This document shows positions 31,879 to 40,641 of a stretch of DNA of 64,000 bases, piece by piece. The position numbers were made by a program, and so were the translations under genes. The stretch comes from Pseudomonas mosselii. Its GTDB lineage: Bacteria > Pseudomonadota > Gammaproteobacteria > Pseudomonadales > Pseudomonadaceae. The DNA is taken from assembly GCF_003205295.1 (NCBI RefSeq), contig NZ_QJRP01000006.1:124001-188000 (forward strand), written 5' to 3'. Position 1 is the stretch's first letter. Each line of letters begins with the position of its first letter. Below the pieces are notes generated by a model that saw only the letters and a program-made list of their open reading frames with translations, did not search any database and was not told the origin of the DNA.

Positions 31879-32865
31879 ATGAACGATGTGAACAGATTCA
31901 AACCGTCGACCGAGATCAAGGAGCGCTTGCGTCCTTTGTACAAGAAGGACAATTGGCACTGGGCGCTTGCGCTTTCGCTCGATCTGGCAGTGATCGGACT
32001 TGCGGTATACCTGAGCCAGCAGAGTCCCTACTTCTACCTCCTGACCGTACTCCTGATCGGCTCACGTCAACGGGCGCTCGCCTCCTTGTTGCATGAAGCG
32101 GCGCATATGACCTTGATGAACAACAAGGTGCTCTGCCGGGTCATCGGTGAGTATCTGCTTGCCTACCCGATCTTCCAGAACTATGAGGCGTATCGCCGTT
32201 CTCACGTGCAGATGCATCACCATCACCTGGGGGACCAGCACACGGATCCCGATCACAGGTACTACATCGACTCTGGTCTGTATGCCGCCAGTGACCGACT
32301 GGATTTTCTCCTGCGCCATCTGCTCAGGAGCATCACGCTGACCAACACATCGCAGTACTTCGTCTATCTGGTGAAGAATCGCGCGGGCGATGTCGTGGCC
32401 AAGCCGGTGCAAGGCCTCAAGTTGCTTCTGGTGCACGCGGTGATACTGGCGGTGTACTGGTATTCGGTCGGACCGTGGGGCTATCTGTTGTTCTGGCTCG
32501 TGCCGTACTTCACCGCGTTTCAAGTTATCGGCTGGTTCTCCGAAATCTCCGAGCACTTCGGCATGTTCGGGGTATACAAGGATGAAGTGAAGCTGACGCG
32601 CAACCGTTTTCCGAACCTCTTGGAACGGCTGTTCATCGGTATGCACGGCGACAACTATCACCTGACACACCATCTGTTTGCCGGAGTGCCTTTCTGGAAC
32701 CTTGCCAAGGCACACAGGGTGTTGATGGACGACCCCGACTACGCCGAGGCCAATCTCGGTTGTGGGGGAATCTTCACTGCGAAGGGCGATGCGAGGTCGA
32801 GCCTTGCGCAGATTTTCGAAGCTTACCGTAGCGGTAAGATCAGCGCAGTGATGACCGCGGAGTGA
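31879..32865 (+). CDS. Membrane fatty acid desaturase-family di-iron enzyme
   Basis: 328 aa. Three histidine boxes are clear: H72-x3-H76 (LLHEAAHM), H109-x3-H113-H114 (HVQMHHHH, followed by LGDQHTDPD), and H261-x2-H264-H265 (HLTHH). Several hydrophobic segments lie between them. These boxes bind the di-iron centre of integral-membrane desaturases and hydroxylases. Members also act on free amino-acid products: RtxC introduces the vinyl ether of rhizobitoxine, and the phaseolotoxin cluster carries a desaturase gene. The context of PLP enzymes and an ATP-grasp ligase favours such a role over lipid desaturation. The ATG at 31879 is chosen because it begins the recognisable protein after an 88-base gap. 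Confidence 0.86.
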   Translation: MNDVNRFKPSTEIKERLRPLYKKDNWHWALALSLDLAVIGLAVYLSQQSPYFYLLTVLLIGSRQRALASLLHEAAHMTLMNNKVLCRVIGEYLLAYPIFQNYEAYRRSHVQMHHHHLGDQHTDPDHRYYIDSGLYAASDRLDFLLRHLLRSITLTNTSQYFVYLVKNRAGDVVAKPVQGLKLLLVHAVILAVYWYSVGPWGYLLFWLVPYFTAFQVIGWFSEISEHFGMFGVYKDEVKLTRNRFPNLLERLFIGMHGDNYHLTHHLFAGVPFWNLAKAHRVLMDDPDYAEANLGCGGIFTAKGDARSSLAQIFEAYRSGKISAVMTAE

Positions 32866-32871
32866 CTTTTC

Positions 32872-32907
32872 ATGGCTAATTCGTTCCAGAAATGGCGCAT
32901 TAGCCAT
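32872..32907. other. Inverted repeat between desaturase and hcnA
   Basis: Perfect 9-bp arms ATGGCTAAT / ATTAGCCAT with an 18-base loop, 6 bases after the desaturase stop. There is no T run. It could be a weak terminator or an operator in the hcnA upstream region. Confidence 0.45.
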
Positions 32908-33016
32908 CTGCGTGACTCTCCGTCCATCAAATGACAAGACCTGTGGTGTGGTTGTCATGGCATAGGTCATATTTTGCTGTCGGAATCTGCCTTACCTTCT
33001 CGATCCTGTTTAAACA

Positions 33017-33026
33017 ACAAGGACGA
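33017..33026 (+). promoter_or_regulatory. RsmA/RsmE (CsrA) binding site over the hcnA ribosome site
   Basis: ACAAGGACGA matches every position of the CsrA/RsmE consensus A/U-CANGGANG-U/A and includes the GGA that serves as the hcnA Shine-Dalgarno sequence, 10 bases before the ATG. In other pseudomonads hcnA is repressed at this position by RsmA/RsmE and relieved by Gac-controlled small RNAs. Confidence 0.75.
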
Positions 33027-33033
33027 CGAGGTA

Positions 33034-33348
33034 ATGCTGATGCTGGAAAGGAAACTCGATATTCAGCCACTGTCGGGTGAAGACCTGACGATTCATCTGA
33101 ACGGTCTTCCAGTGGTTGTCGCACCAGGGGAGACCGTGCTGACCGTCTTGAACGCCGTCGGGCTGCGCCAGGTTGCCCGCAACGATCATGGCCAGCTCAG
33201 CGGTGCCTTCTGCGGCATGGGCGTCTGCCACTGCTGCCTGGTGCAGATCGATGGTCGTCCCAAGCGTCGCGCCTGCCAGACCATCGTCAAGCCGGGCATG
33301 AGTATCGAGACCGAGGTCAATCGCGTGCAAGAGGAGGCCCACCCATGA
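33034..33348 (+). CDS. hcnA: Hydrogen cyanide synthase subunit HcnA
   Basis: 104 aa, the normal HcnA length. HcnABC is a membrane-associated enzyme that oxidises glycine to HCN and CO2. HcnA is a small [2Fe-2S] ferredoxin-like subunit; the cluster cysteines are C60-x4-C65-x2-C68 and C81 within AFCGMGVCHCC...RRACQT. The start MLMLERKLDIQPLSGEDLTIHLNG aligns with known HcnA. It overlaps hcnB by 4 bases. HCN production is not found in all P. putida-group strains, so this operon is a strain-level trait. Confidence 0.95.
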   Translation: MLMLERKLDIQPLSGEDLTIHLNGLPVVVAPGETVLTVLNAVGLRQVARNDHGQLSGAFCGMGVCHCCLVQIDGRPKRRACQTIVKPGMSIETEVNRVQEEAHP

Positions 33349-34739
33349 GCCTTCGTCCTGTGATCGTCGGTGGCGGTTCGGCCGGCATGGGCGCCGCCAT
33401 CGAGCTGGCTGAACATGGCGTGGATTGCCTGCTGTTCGACGAGGCCTCGCGCCCCGGCGGCGTGGTCTATCGCGGCCCGCTGCGCGCGGGTGTCGACCTG
33501 GGTTACCTGGGGCCGCGCTACACCAAGGCCCTGACCCGGCTGCATGAAGATTTCGCCGCCTGCGCCGAGCGCATCGACCTGCGTCTGAACCATCGCGTTG
33601 TGGGCGGAGACGATCAACGGTTGATGGTGCTCGACAGTGACGAGCAACTGCACGAGATCGACTACTCGCACCTGCTGCTGGCCGCCGGATGCCACGAGCG
33701 CAACGTGCCGTTCCCCGGCTGGACTTTGCCCGGTGTGATCCTGCTCGGCGGCTTGCAGCTGCAGATCAAGAGTGGCGTGGTCAAGCCACTGGGCAGCACG
33801 CTGATTGCCGGTACCGGGCCGTTGCTGCCGCTGGTCGCCTGCCAGCTGCACGCCGCCGGCGCCAAGGTGGCCGGCGTGTACGAGGCCTGCTCGTTCAACC
33901 GTATCGCCAAGGAAAGCCTGGCGTTGATGAACAAGCCGCAGCTATTCCTCGACGGCCTGAGCATGCTGGCCTACATGAAGCTCAACGGCATCCCCATGCA
34001 TTACGGCTGGGGCGTGGTGGGCGCCACGGGTGATGGCGAGTTGCAGGAGGTCCAGGTCGCCCCCTACACCCAGGACTGGCAGCCGGACATGACCCGCATC
34101 CAGCGCGAGCAGGTGCGCACCCTGGCGGTTGGCTACGGCTTCATTCCGCGGACCCAGCTCAGCCAGCAACTGGGCCTGGCCCATGGTTTCAGCGAGGACG
34201 GCTACCTGCGCGCCGAGTGCAACGTGTGGCAGCAGAGCAGCCAGCCGAACATCCACCTGGCCGGCGACATGGCCGGTATTCGCGGTGGCGAGGCGGCGAT
34301 GCTCACCGGGCGTATCGCCGCGGTGTCGATGCTGCAGCAGATGGGCAAGCTCGATGCCGAGCAGGCGATCGAGCGCCGTGAGCGTTTCCTGGGCAAGCTG
34401 GCGGCGATCAAGCGTTTCCGCTCCGGGGTGGAACGCTACACCGCGCGCGGCGCGGCGCAGATCCAGCTACCTCAGGCCGACACGGTCATCTGTCGTTGCG
34501 AAAACGTCACCCGCGACCAGATCGACCTGGCCCTGGAGCAGGGCGTCGAGGATATGGCCAGCCTGAAGATGCGCACCCGGGTAAGTATGGGCGACTGCCA
34601 GGGGCGCATGTGCGTCGGCTACTGCAGCGACCGTCTGCGCAGCGCCACCGGACGTCCGGACGTGGGCTGGCTGCGCCCGCGCTTCCCGGTGGACCCGATC
34701 CCGTTTTCCGCATTCGAACAACTCGGCACGGAGGCCTGA
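33345..34739 (+). CDS. hcnB: Hydrogen cyanide synthase subunit HcnB
   Basis: 464 aa, the normal length. The N-terminal FAD Rossmann motif VIVGGGSAGMGAAIELAEHG and a second nucleotide-binding region in the middle identify a pyridine-nucleotide-disulfide-type oxidoreductase. The C-terminal BFD-like Cys motif (CRCENVTRDQI ... GDCQGRMCVGYC) probably holds a second [2Fe-2S] cluster. The start overlaps the hcnA stop by 4 bases; hcnC follows after 2 bases. Confidence 0.95.
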   Translation: MSLRPVIVGGGSAGMGAAIELAEHGVDCLLFDEASRPGGVVYRGPLRAGVDLGYLGPRYTKALTRLHEDFAACAERIDLRLNHRVVGGDDQRLMVLDSDEQLHEIDYSHLLLAAGCHERNVPFPGWTLPGVILLGGLQLQIKSGVVKPLGSTLIAGTGPLLPLVACQLHAAGAKVAGVYEACSFNRIAKESLALMNKPQLFLDGLSMLAYMKLNGIPMHYGWGVVGATGDGELQEVQVAPYTQDWQPDMTRIQREQVRTLAVGYGFIPRTQLSQQLGLAHGFSEDGYLRAECNVWQQSSQPNIHLAGDMAGIRGGEAAMLTGRIAAVSMLQQMGKLDAEQAIERRERFLGKLAAIKRFRSGVERYTARGAAQIQLPQADTVICRCENVTRDQIDLALEQGVEDMASLKMRTRVSMGDCQGRMCVGYCSDRLRSATGRPDVGWLRPRFPVDPIPFSAFEQLGTEA

Positions 34740-34741
34740 GC

Positions 34742-35992
34742 ATGAACAAGCATTACGACATCATCATTGCCGGTGGCGGCGTGATTGGCGCTTCCTGTGC
34801 CTACCAGCTGTCCAAGCGGCACAACCTGAAGATCGCCCTGATCGACTGCAAGCGCCCGGGCAACGCCACCCGCGCCTCGGCTGGCGGCCTGTGGGCCATC
34901 GGCGAGTCGGTGGGGTTGGGCTGCGGGGTGATCTTCTTTCGCATGATGTCCTCGCGCAACAAGCGTGAGGCCAACGGCGCGGCGGTGGTGGTCGACTCGA
35001 GCACCCCGCACATCTTGCCGGAGTGCTTCTTCGACTTCGCCCTGCAGTCCAACGCGCTTTATCCACAGCTGCACCAGGAGCTGATCGAGCGCCACGGCAT
35101 GGACTTCAAGTTCGAACGCACCGGGCTCAAGTACATCATCCAGGATGAAGAAGACCAGCTGTACGCCGAGCACATCGTCAAGCAGATCCCGCACCTGGCC
35201 GACCAGGTACGCTGGCTCGACCGCGACGCGCTGCGGGCTTCGGAGCCGGCGGTGACGCTCAAGGCCAATGGCGCGCTGGAGTTTCTCTGCGATCATCAGG
35301 TCAGCCCGTTCCGCCTGGGCGATGCCTACATGGAGGCGGCGCGGCAGAACGGCGTCGACCTGTACCCGAACGTGAACATCACCGGCGTGCTGCATGAAGG
35401 CTCGCGGATCAAGGGCGTGCGCACCGCTGAGGCCGGCGAGTTCCATTGCGCCACCTTGATCAATGCCGCTGGCGCCTGGGCCGCGGAACTGAGCGAGTGG
35501 GCGACCGGGGAGAGCATTCCGGTCAAGCCGGTGAAGGGCCAGATCGTGCTGACCGAGCGCCTGCCCAAGCTGCTCGACGGCTGCATCACCACCAGCGATT
35601 GCTACATGGCGCAGAAGGACAATGGCGAAATCCTGATCGGCAGTACCACGGAAGAGAAGGGCTTTGATGTCAGCAATACCTTCCCGGAAATCAGCGGCCT
35701 GGTGCAGGGCGCGATCCGTTGCGTGCCGCAGCTGGCGCAGGTGAACCTCAAGCGCACCTGGGCCGGCCTGCGCCCGGGATCACCGGACGAATTGCCGATT
35801 CTAGGGCCTGTGGATAATGTGCAGGGCTATTTCAATGCCTGTGGACATTTCCGTACCGGTATCCTCACGTCGGCGATTACCGGTGTGTTGCTGGACAAGG
35901 TTGTCCACAATGAGGCGTTGCCGCTGGATATCACGCCATTCCTGGCGTCGCGCTTCCATGGGGGTGTGGATAAACAACTGGCCCACGGCTAA
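34742..35992 (+). CDS. hcnC: Hydrogen cyanide synthase subunit HcnC
   Basis: 416 aa from the ATG just after hcnB, giving MNKHYDIIIAGGGVIGASCAYQL. It is a DAO-family (glycine/D-amino acid oxidase) flavoprotein, the likely site of glycine oxidation; the C-terminal LRPGSPDELPILGPVDN motif is typical of the family. Three perfect DnaA boxes are inside (35059-35067, 35809-35817, 35965-35973). An extragenic palindrome follows the stop. Confidence 0.95.
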   Translation: MNKHYDIIIAGGGVIGASCAYQLSKRHNLKIALIDCKRPGNATRASAGGLWAIGESVGLGCGVIFFRMMSSRNKREANGAAVVVDSSTPHILPECFFDFALQSNALYPQLHQELIERHGMDFKFERTGLKYIIQDEEDQLYAEHIVKQIPHLADQVRWLDRDALRASEPAVTLKANGALEFLCDHQVSPFRLGDAYMEAARQNGVDLYPNVNITGVLHEGSRIKGVRTAEAGEFHCATLINAAGAWAAELSEWATGESIPVKPVKGQIVLTERLPKLLDGCITTSDCYMAQKDNGEILIGSTTEEKGFDVSNTFPEISGLVQGAIRCVPQLAQVNLKRTWAGLRPGSPDELPILGPVDNVQGYFNACGHFRTGILTSAITGVLLDKVVHNEALPLDITPFLASRFHGGVDKQLAHG

Positions 35993-36002
35993 GTCGCGCA
36001 CT

Positions 36003-36120
36003 TGTAGGAGCGGCCTTGTGTCGCGAAAGGGCTGCAAAGCAGCCCCGGGATCTCAGCGTTGTTGCAAAGATCGCCGGGGCCGCTTTGCGGCCCTTTCGCG
36101 ACACAAGGCCGCTCCTACAG
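36003..36120. repeat. Paired extragenic palindrome after hcnC
   Basis: Ends TGTAGGAGCGGCCTTGTGTCGCGAAAGGG and its inverted copy flank a core with GCAGCCCCGGGATC and CCGGGGCCGC. The core is the inverse orientation of the core at 51048-51165. Confidence 0.9.
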
Positions 36121-36135
36121 GTTGGCGTAGTACCT

Positions 36136-36214
36136 GTAGGAGCGGCTTTAGCCGCGAACACCGGCGAAGCCGGTGCCATCCACCGAGTCGCTTGCCTCGC
36201 GGCTAAAGCCCACA
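36136..36214. repeat. Second extragenic palindrome, shorter type
   Basis: TGTAGGAGCGGCTTTAGCCGCG ... CGCGGCTAAAGCC with a central ACCGGCGAAGCCGGTGCC hairpin. It lies between hcnC and the convergent lpd and can act as a bidirectional terminator. Confidence 0.85.
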
Positions 36215-36236
36215 CGATTCAACGCAAGGCTTTGCG

Positions 36237-37637
36237 TCAGATCTGCATCGCTTTCCCATCCACATTCATCGCCGCCTGGCGCAGGGCCTCGGAGCGGGTC
36301 GGGTGTGGGTGGCAGGTGAGGGCGATGTCCTCGGCCGAGGCCGAGAATTCCATGGCCACGCAGAACTCGCCAATCATCTCGCTCACGCTCGGGCCAACCA
36401 GATGCACGCCCAGCACCTCGTCGGTGACGGCGTCGGCGATAACCTTGGCGAAGCCTTCGGTCTCATGGTTGATCTTGGCCCGGCTGTTGGCGGTGAAGGG
36501 AAACTTGCCGACCTTGTAGGCACGGCCTTCGGCCTTGAGCTGCTCCTCGGTCTTGCCGACACTGGCCAGTTCCGGGCGGGTATAGATGACGCCGGGGATC
36601 AGGTTGTAGTTGACCTCGTGGGGCTTGCCGGCGATGCGTTCGATGCACGACACCGCTTCGTCCTCGGCCTTGTGCGCCAACATCGGGCCGGAGGTGACGT
36701 CGCCGATCACCCAGATACCCGGGACCGTGCTGCGGTGATGGTCGTTGGCGAGCATGCCGCGTTTGTCGGTTTCCAGCCCCACGCTTTCCAGGTTCAGGCC
36801 CTTGGTATAAGGACGGCGACCGATGGCCACCAGCACGTAGTCGGCCTGCAGGGTTTCGGCGTTGCCACCGGCGGCGGGCTCCAGGGTCAGGCTGACACCG
36901 TCGGCGCTGGATGTGGCCTGGGTCACCTTGCTGCCAAGCTTGAAGGTCATGCCTTGCTTGGCCAGGGCCTTCTGCAGGGTCTTGGCGGTTTCCTCGTCGG
37001 TGCCCGGGCAGATGCGGTCCAGATACTCGATCACCGTCACTTCGGCACCCAGGCGGCGCCATACCGAACCCAGCTCCAGGCCGATCACCCCGGCGCCGAT
37101 CACGATCAGGTGCTTGGGTACCTGGGGCAGCGACAGGGCGCCGGTGGAATCGATGATGCGCTGGTTGTCGATGGTCACGCCTGGCAGCGGCGTGGGTTCG
37201 GAACCGGTGGCGATGACGATGTCTTTGGCCTGCAGGGTGGTTTCGCTGCCGTCCTCGGCCTTGACCAGCACCTTGCCGGCGCCGTCCAGGCGGCCCCAGC
37301 CCTTGACCCAGTCGACCTTGTTCTTGCGGAACAGGTACTCGATGCCCTTGGTCAGGCCGGTCACACTTTCGTCTTTCTGCTTCATCATCTGGCCCAGGTT
37401 GAGGGTCGGCTTGACCTCGATCCCCAGGTGGGCAAATTCCTCGCCGCTGGCCGCCTCGTACAGCTCGGACGCATGCAGCAGCGCCTTGGACGGCATGCAG
37501 CCGACGTTCAGGCAGGTGCCGCCCAGGGTCGGGCGGCCCTCGACACAGGCCACGCTCAGGCCCAGCTGGCCGGCACGGATCGCTGCGTTGTAGCCGCCGG
37601 GGCCGCCGCCGATGATCACCACGTCATAGGATTTCAT
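36237..37637 (-). CDS. lpd: Dihydrolipoyl dehydrogenase (E3)
   Basis: 466 aa from the ATG giving [26 protein letters not shown]. It reoxidises dihydrolipoamide of 2-oxoacid dehydrogenase or glycine cleavage complexes. Redox disulfide motif [13 protein letters not shown] (about 40-52), NAD Rossmann [13 protein letters not shown], and the C-terminal [10 protein letters not shown] with the catalytic His-Glu pair are intact. It stands alone, so it is probably one of several E3 paralogues (P. putida Lpd3 type). Confidence 0.93.
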   Translation of the reverse strand: MKSYDVVIIGGGPGGYNAAIRAGQLGLSVACVEGRPTLGGTCLNVGCMPSKALLHASELYEAASGEEFAHLGIEVKPTLNLGQMMKQKDESVTGLTKGIEYLFRKNKVDWVKGWGRLDGAGKVLVKAEDGSETTLQAKDIVIATGSEPTPLPGVTIDNQRIIDSTGALSLPQVPKHLIVIGAGVIGLELGSVWRRLGAEVTVIEYLDRICPGTDEETAKTLQKALAKQGMTFKLGSKVTQATSSADGVSLTLEPAAGGNAETLQADYVLVAIGRRPYTKGLNLESVGLETDKRGMLANDHHRSTVPGIWVIGDVTSGPMLAHKAEDEAVSCIERIAGKPHEVNYNLIPGVIYTRPELASVGKTEEQLKAEGRAYKVGKFPFTANSRAKINHETEGFAKVIADAVTDEVLGVHLVGPSVSEMIGEFCVAMEFSASAEDIALTCHPHPTRSEALRQAAMNVDGKAMQI

Positions 37638-37852
37638 GGGTTTCGTTACTCCGAGAGTGTGAGGAAACGAGAGGGCCACAAGGTTAGTCTGAGCGACGAA
37701 GATTGTATACAATCTGTTCGCTGCCTCGAACCAGATAGTTCTAGACTATGGTCGCGATTAACGGAAACTTCGCACGAATGAACTACCCTGATTCCGTGAC
37801 GTCCGACACCTTGAGGCCTGACGTCCCGTATCAATGAAAGGGAGGGTCATGA

Positions 37853-39037
37853 ATGCTTGCGCAACTTCCACCCGCATTGCAGAGCCTGCACTTACCTTTG
37901 CGCGTCAAGCTGTGGGACGGCAACCAGTTCGATCTGGGGCCAAGCCCGCAGGTCACCATCCTGGTCAAGGAACCCCAGCTGATCGCCCAGCTCACCCACC
38001 CGAACCTGGAAGAGCTTGGCTCTGCCTTCGTCGAGGGCAAGCTGGAGCTGGAAGGCGATATCGGCGAAGTGATTCGGGTCTGCGACGAGCTCAGCGAAGC
38101 CTTGCTCAAGGATGAAGACGAGTTCTTGCCGGAGCGCACCTCGCATGACAAGCGCACCGACGCCGAAGCCATTTCCTACCACTACGACCTGTCCAACGAT
38201 TTCTACCAACTATGGCTCGACCCGGACATGGTCTATTCCTGCGCCTACTTCAAGGAGCCGGACAACACCCTGGCCCAGGCCCAGCAGGACAAGTTCGATC
38301 ACCTGTGCCGCAAGCTGCGCCTGCAGGCCGGCGACTACCTGCTGGATGTCGGTTGCGGTTGGGGCGGGCTGGCGCGATTCGCCGCCCGCGAGTACGGCGC
38401 CAAGGTGTTTGGCATCACCCTGAGCAAGGAGCAGCTGAAGCTCGGTCGCCAACGGGTCAAGGAGGAGGGCCTGGCCGACAAGGTCGACCTGCGGATCCTC
38501 GACTACCGCGACCTGCCCCAGGATGGTCGCTTCGACAAGGCGGTCAGCGTCGGCATGTTCGAACACGTCGGGCATGCCAACCTCGAGCTGTATTGCCAGC
38601 GGCTGTTCGGCGCGGTGCGTGAAGGTGGCCTGGTGATGAACCATGGCATCACCGCCAAGCACGTCGATGGTCGTCCGGTTGGCCGTGGCGCGGGGGACTT
38701 CATCGACCGTTATGTGTTCCCCCACGGCGAGCTGCCGCATATCTCGATGATCACGGCGCGGATCTGCGAGGCGGGCCTGGAGGTGGTCGATATCGAGAGC
38801 CTGCGCCTGCATTACGCCAAGACCCTCAACCACTGGAGCGAGAACCTGGAGAACCAGCTGCACCGCGCCGCCGCGCTGGTGCCGGAGAAGACCTTGCGTA
38901 TCTGGCGCCTGTACCTGGCCGGTTGCGCCTACGCCTTCACCAAGGGCTGGATCAACCTGCACCAGATTCTCGCGGTGAAGCCCTACGCCGACGGCCACCA
39001 CGACCTGCCGTGGACCCGTGAGGACCTCTATCGCTGA
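37853..39037 (+). CDS. cfa: Cyclopropane-fatty-acyl-phospholipid synthase
   Basis: 394 aa. CFA synthase methylenates unsaturated acyl chains of membrane phospholipids with S-adenosylmethionine, usually in stationary phase or stress. SAM motif LLDVGCGWGGLARFAA (about 163-178) and the downstream SVGMFEHVGHANL and GxGAGDFIDRYVFPHGELPH regions are typical. The upstream gap (37638-37852) is a divergent promoter region shared with lpd. Pseudomonads often have two cfa paralogues. Confidence 0.95.
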   Translation: MLAQLPPALQSLHLPLRVKLWDGNQFDLGPSPQVTILVKEPQLIAQLTHPNLEELGSAFVEGKLELEGDIGEVIRVCDELSEALLKDEDEFLPERTSHDKRTDAEAISYHYDLSNDFYQLWLDPDMVYSCAYFKEPDNTLAQAQQDKFDHLCRKLRLQAGDYLLDVGCGWGGLARFAAREYGAKVFGITLSKEQLKLGRQRVKEEGLADKVDLRILDYRDLPQDGRFDKAVSVGMFEHVGHANLELYCQRLFGAVREGGLVMNHGITAKHVDGRPVGRGAGDFIDRYVFPHGELPHISMITARICEAGLEVVDIESLRLHYAKTLNHWSENLENQLHRAAALVPEKTLRIWRLYLAGCAYAFTKGWINLHQILAVKPYADGHHDLPWTREDLYR

Positions 39038-39072
39038 TCGGCTAGCCCGGCGTGCCGACAAGGCTCGCCGGG

Positions 39073-40512
39073 TTACAGGATCGGTGAAATCAGCCGTGCG
39101 ATACGCATCCCCAGCTGTTGCAGGCGGTGGGTGTCGCGGCTGTCCTCCGCCGTGATCTCCCGGGCCTGCTCGAAGTCATTCTCCAGCATCCGTTCGACCT
39201 GGTCGGCGAAAGCGCGGTCCACGGTGAGCAGGGTGATCTCGAAGTTCAGCCGGAACGAGCGGTTGTCGAGGTTGGCGCTGCCGATGGCGCTGACCTCATC
39301 GTCCACCAGCACCACCTTCTGGTGCAAAAAGCCCGGCAGGTAGCGGAACATGCGCACCCCGGCGCGCACCGCCTCGAAGGCGAACAGGCTGGAGGCGGCG
39401 TAGACGATGCGGTGGTCGGGGCGCGACGGAATCAGGATGCGCACGTCGACACCCCGCAGCACCGCCAGGCGCAGAGCGGCGAAGATGGCTTCGTCGGGAA
39501 TGAAATAGGGACTGGTGATCCATACCCGTCGGGTGGCCGAGTGAATCGCCTCGAGGAAGAACAGCGCACAGGTTTCCTGCGGGTCGGCCGGGCCGCTGGC
39601 CAAGGCCTGGCACAGCACGCCGTTCTCCGGGTAGACGTCGGGCAGGATCAGCGGCGGCAGCTGGCGCGTAGCCCAGTACCAGTCCTCGGCGAAAGACTCC
39701 TGCAGGCAGGCCAGCACCGGGCCGCCGATCTGTACATGGGTGTCGCGCCACGGTGACAGCTTGGGGTGCGCCCCGAGGTACTCGTCCCCTACGTTATGGC
39801 CGCCGAGAAACCCGAGCAGGCCATCGACCACGACGATCTTGCGATGGTTGCGAAAGTTGACCTGGAAGCGGTTGAACCAGCCGCGCCGGGTGGCGAACGC
39901 TTCGATCTGTACGCCGCCGTCGCGCAGTACCTGGCTGTAGCTGGCTGGCAGGGCATGGCTGCCGACGCGGTCGTACAGCACGAACACCCGCACGCCCTCG
40001 GCGGCCTTGCGCAGCAGCAGTTGCTGCAACTCCCGGCCGAGGGCGTCGTCATGGATGATGAAGAACTGCACCAGCACGGTGTCGCGCGCGGTGCGGATGG
40101 CCGAGAAGATCGCCTCGAAGGTGGCGGCGCCATCGATCAGCAGCTTCACCTCGTTGTTGGCCAGACACGGCATGCGCCCCAGCTTGGGCATGGCGCGCAG
40201 GGCGGCGTAGCTGCCGGACTCGCGGGCGGTCAACGCTTCCTCCACCCAGGGCCGCCAGTTCAGATTGGCCATGGCCACGTGCATTTCCTGGTTGGCCTGG
40301 CGCCGCGCCTGGATATAGGCGTAGAAGGAACGGGCGCCGAACACCAGGTAGGGGATGAGGGTGAGGTAGGGGATGAACAGCAGCGACATGGCCCAGGCGA
40401 TCGCGCCCTGGGCAGTGCGCACGGTGAATACCGCATGCAGCGCGGCGATGAGGCCGAGCAGATGAATCAGGCCGAGCAAGTAACCGAAGAAGTAGGGGTT
40501 GTGGAAATCCAT
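39073..40512 (-). CDS. clsA: Cardiolipin synthase A
   Basis: 479 aa from the ATG giving [20 protein letters not shown] (an upstream ATG adds two residues). Two N-terminal membrane helices are followed by two phospholipase D HKD motifs: [19 protein letters not shown] (about 220) and [21 protein letters not shown] (about 402). It makes cardiolipin from phosphatidylglycerol. Next to cfa and convergent with it, forming a small membrane-lipid neighbourhood. Confidence 0.95.
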   Translation of the reverse strand: MDFHNPYFFGYLLGLIHLLGLIAALHAVFTVRTAQGAIAWAMSLLFIPYLTLIPYLVFGARSFYAYIQARRQANQEMHVAMANLNWRPWVEEALTARESGSYAALRAMPKLGRMPCLANNEVKLLIDGAATFEAIFSAIRTARDTVLVQFFIIHDDALGRELQQLLLRKAAEGVRVFVLYDRVGSHALPASYSQVLRDGGVQIEAFATRRGWFNRFQVNFRNHRKIVVVDGLLGFLGGHNVGDEYLGAHPKLSPWRDTHVQIGGPVLACLQESFAEDWYWATRQLPPLILPDVYPENGVLCQALASGPADPQETCALFFLEAIHSATRRVWITSPYFIPDEAIFAALRLAVLRGVDVRILIPSRPDHRIVYAASSLFAFEAVRAGVRMFRYLPGFLHQKVVLVDDEVSAIGSANLDNRSFRLNFEITLLTVDRAFADQVERMLENDFEQAREITAEDSRDTHRLQQLGMRIARLISPIL

Positions 40513-40641
40513 ACGCATCCTGCTTGCCGAGAGCACTGCTGCTAACAGACCACGTTCGAGGGGTGGCCTGCAACCCGCAGGCGATTTTGACGTCTAACGG
40601 CTCAGTCCGGCCAGAGCCGGTATTTCGAGGAGCTTTCATCC

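Noticed and set aside
32920..32950. ANR box near ATCAA upstream of hcnA
   Set aside because: No TTGAT-like half site lies four bases before it; only one half is present.
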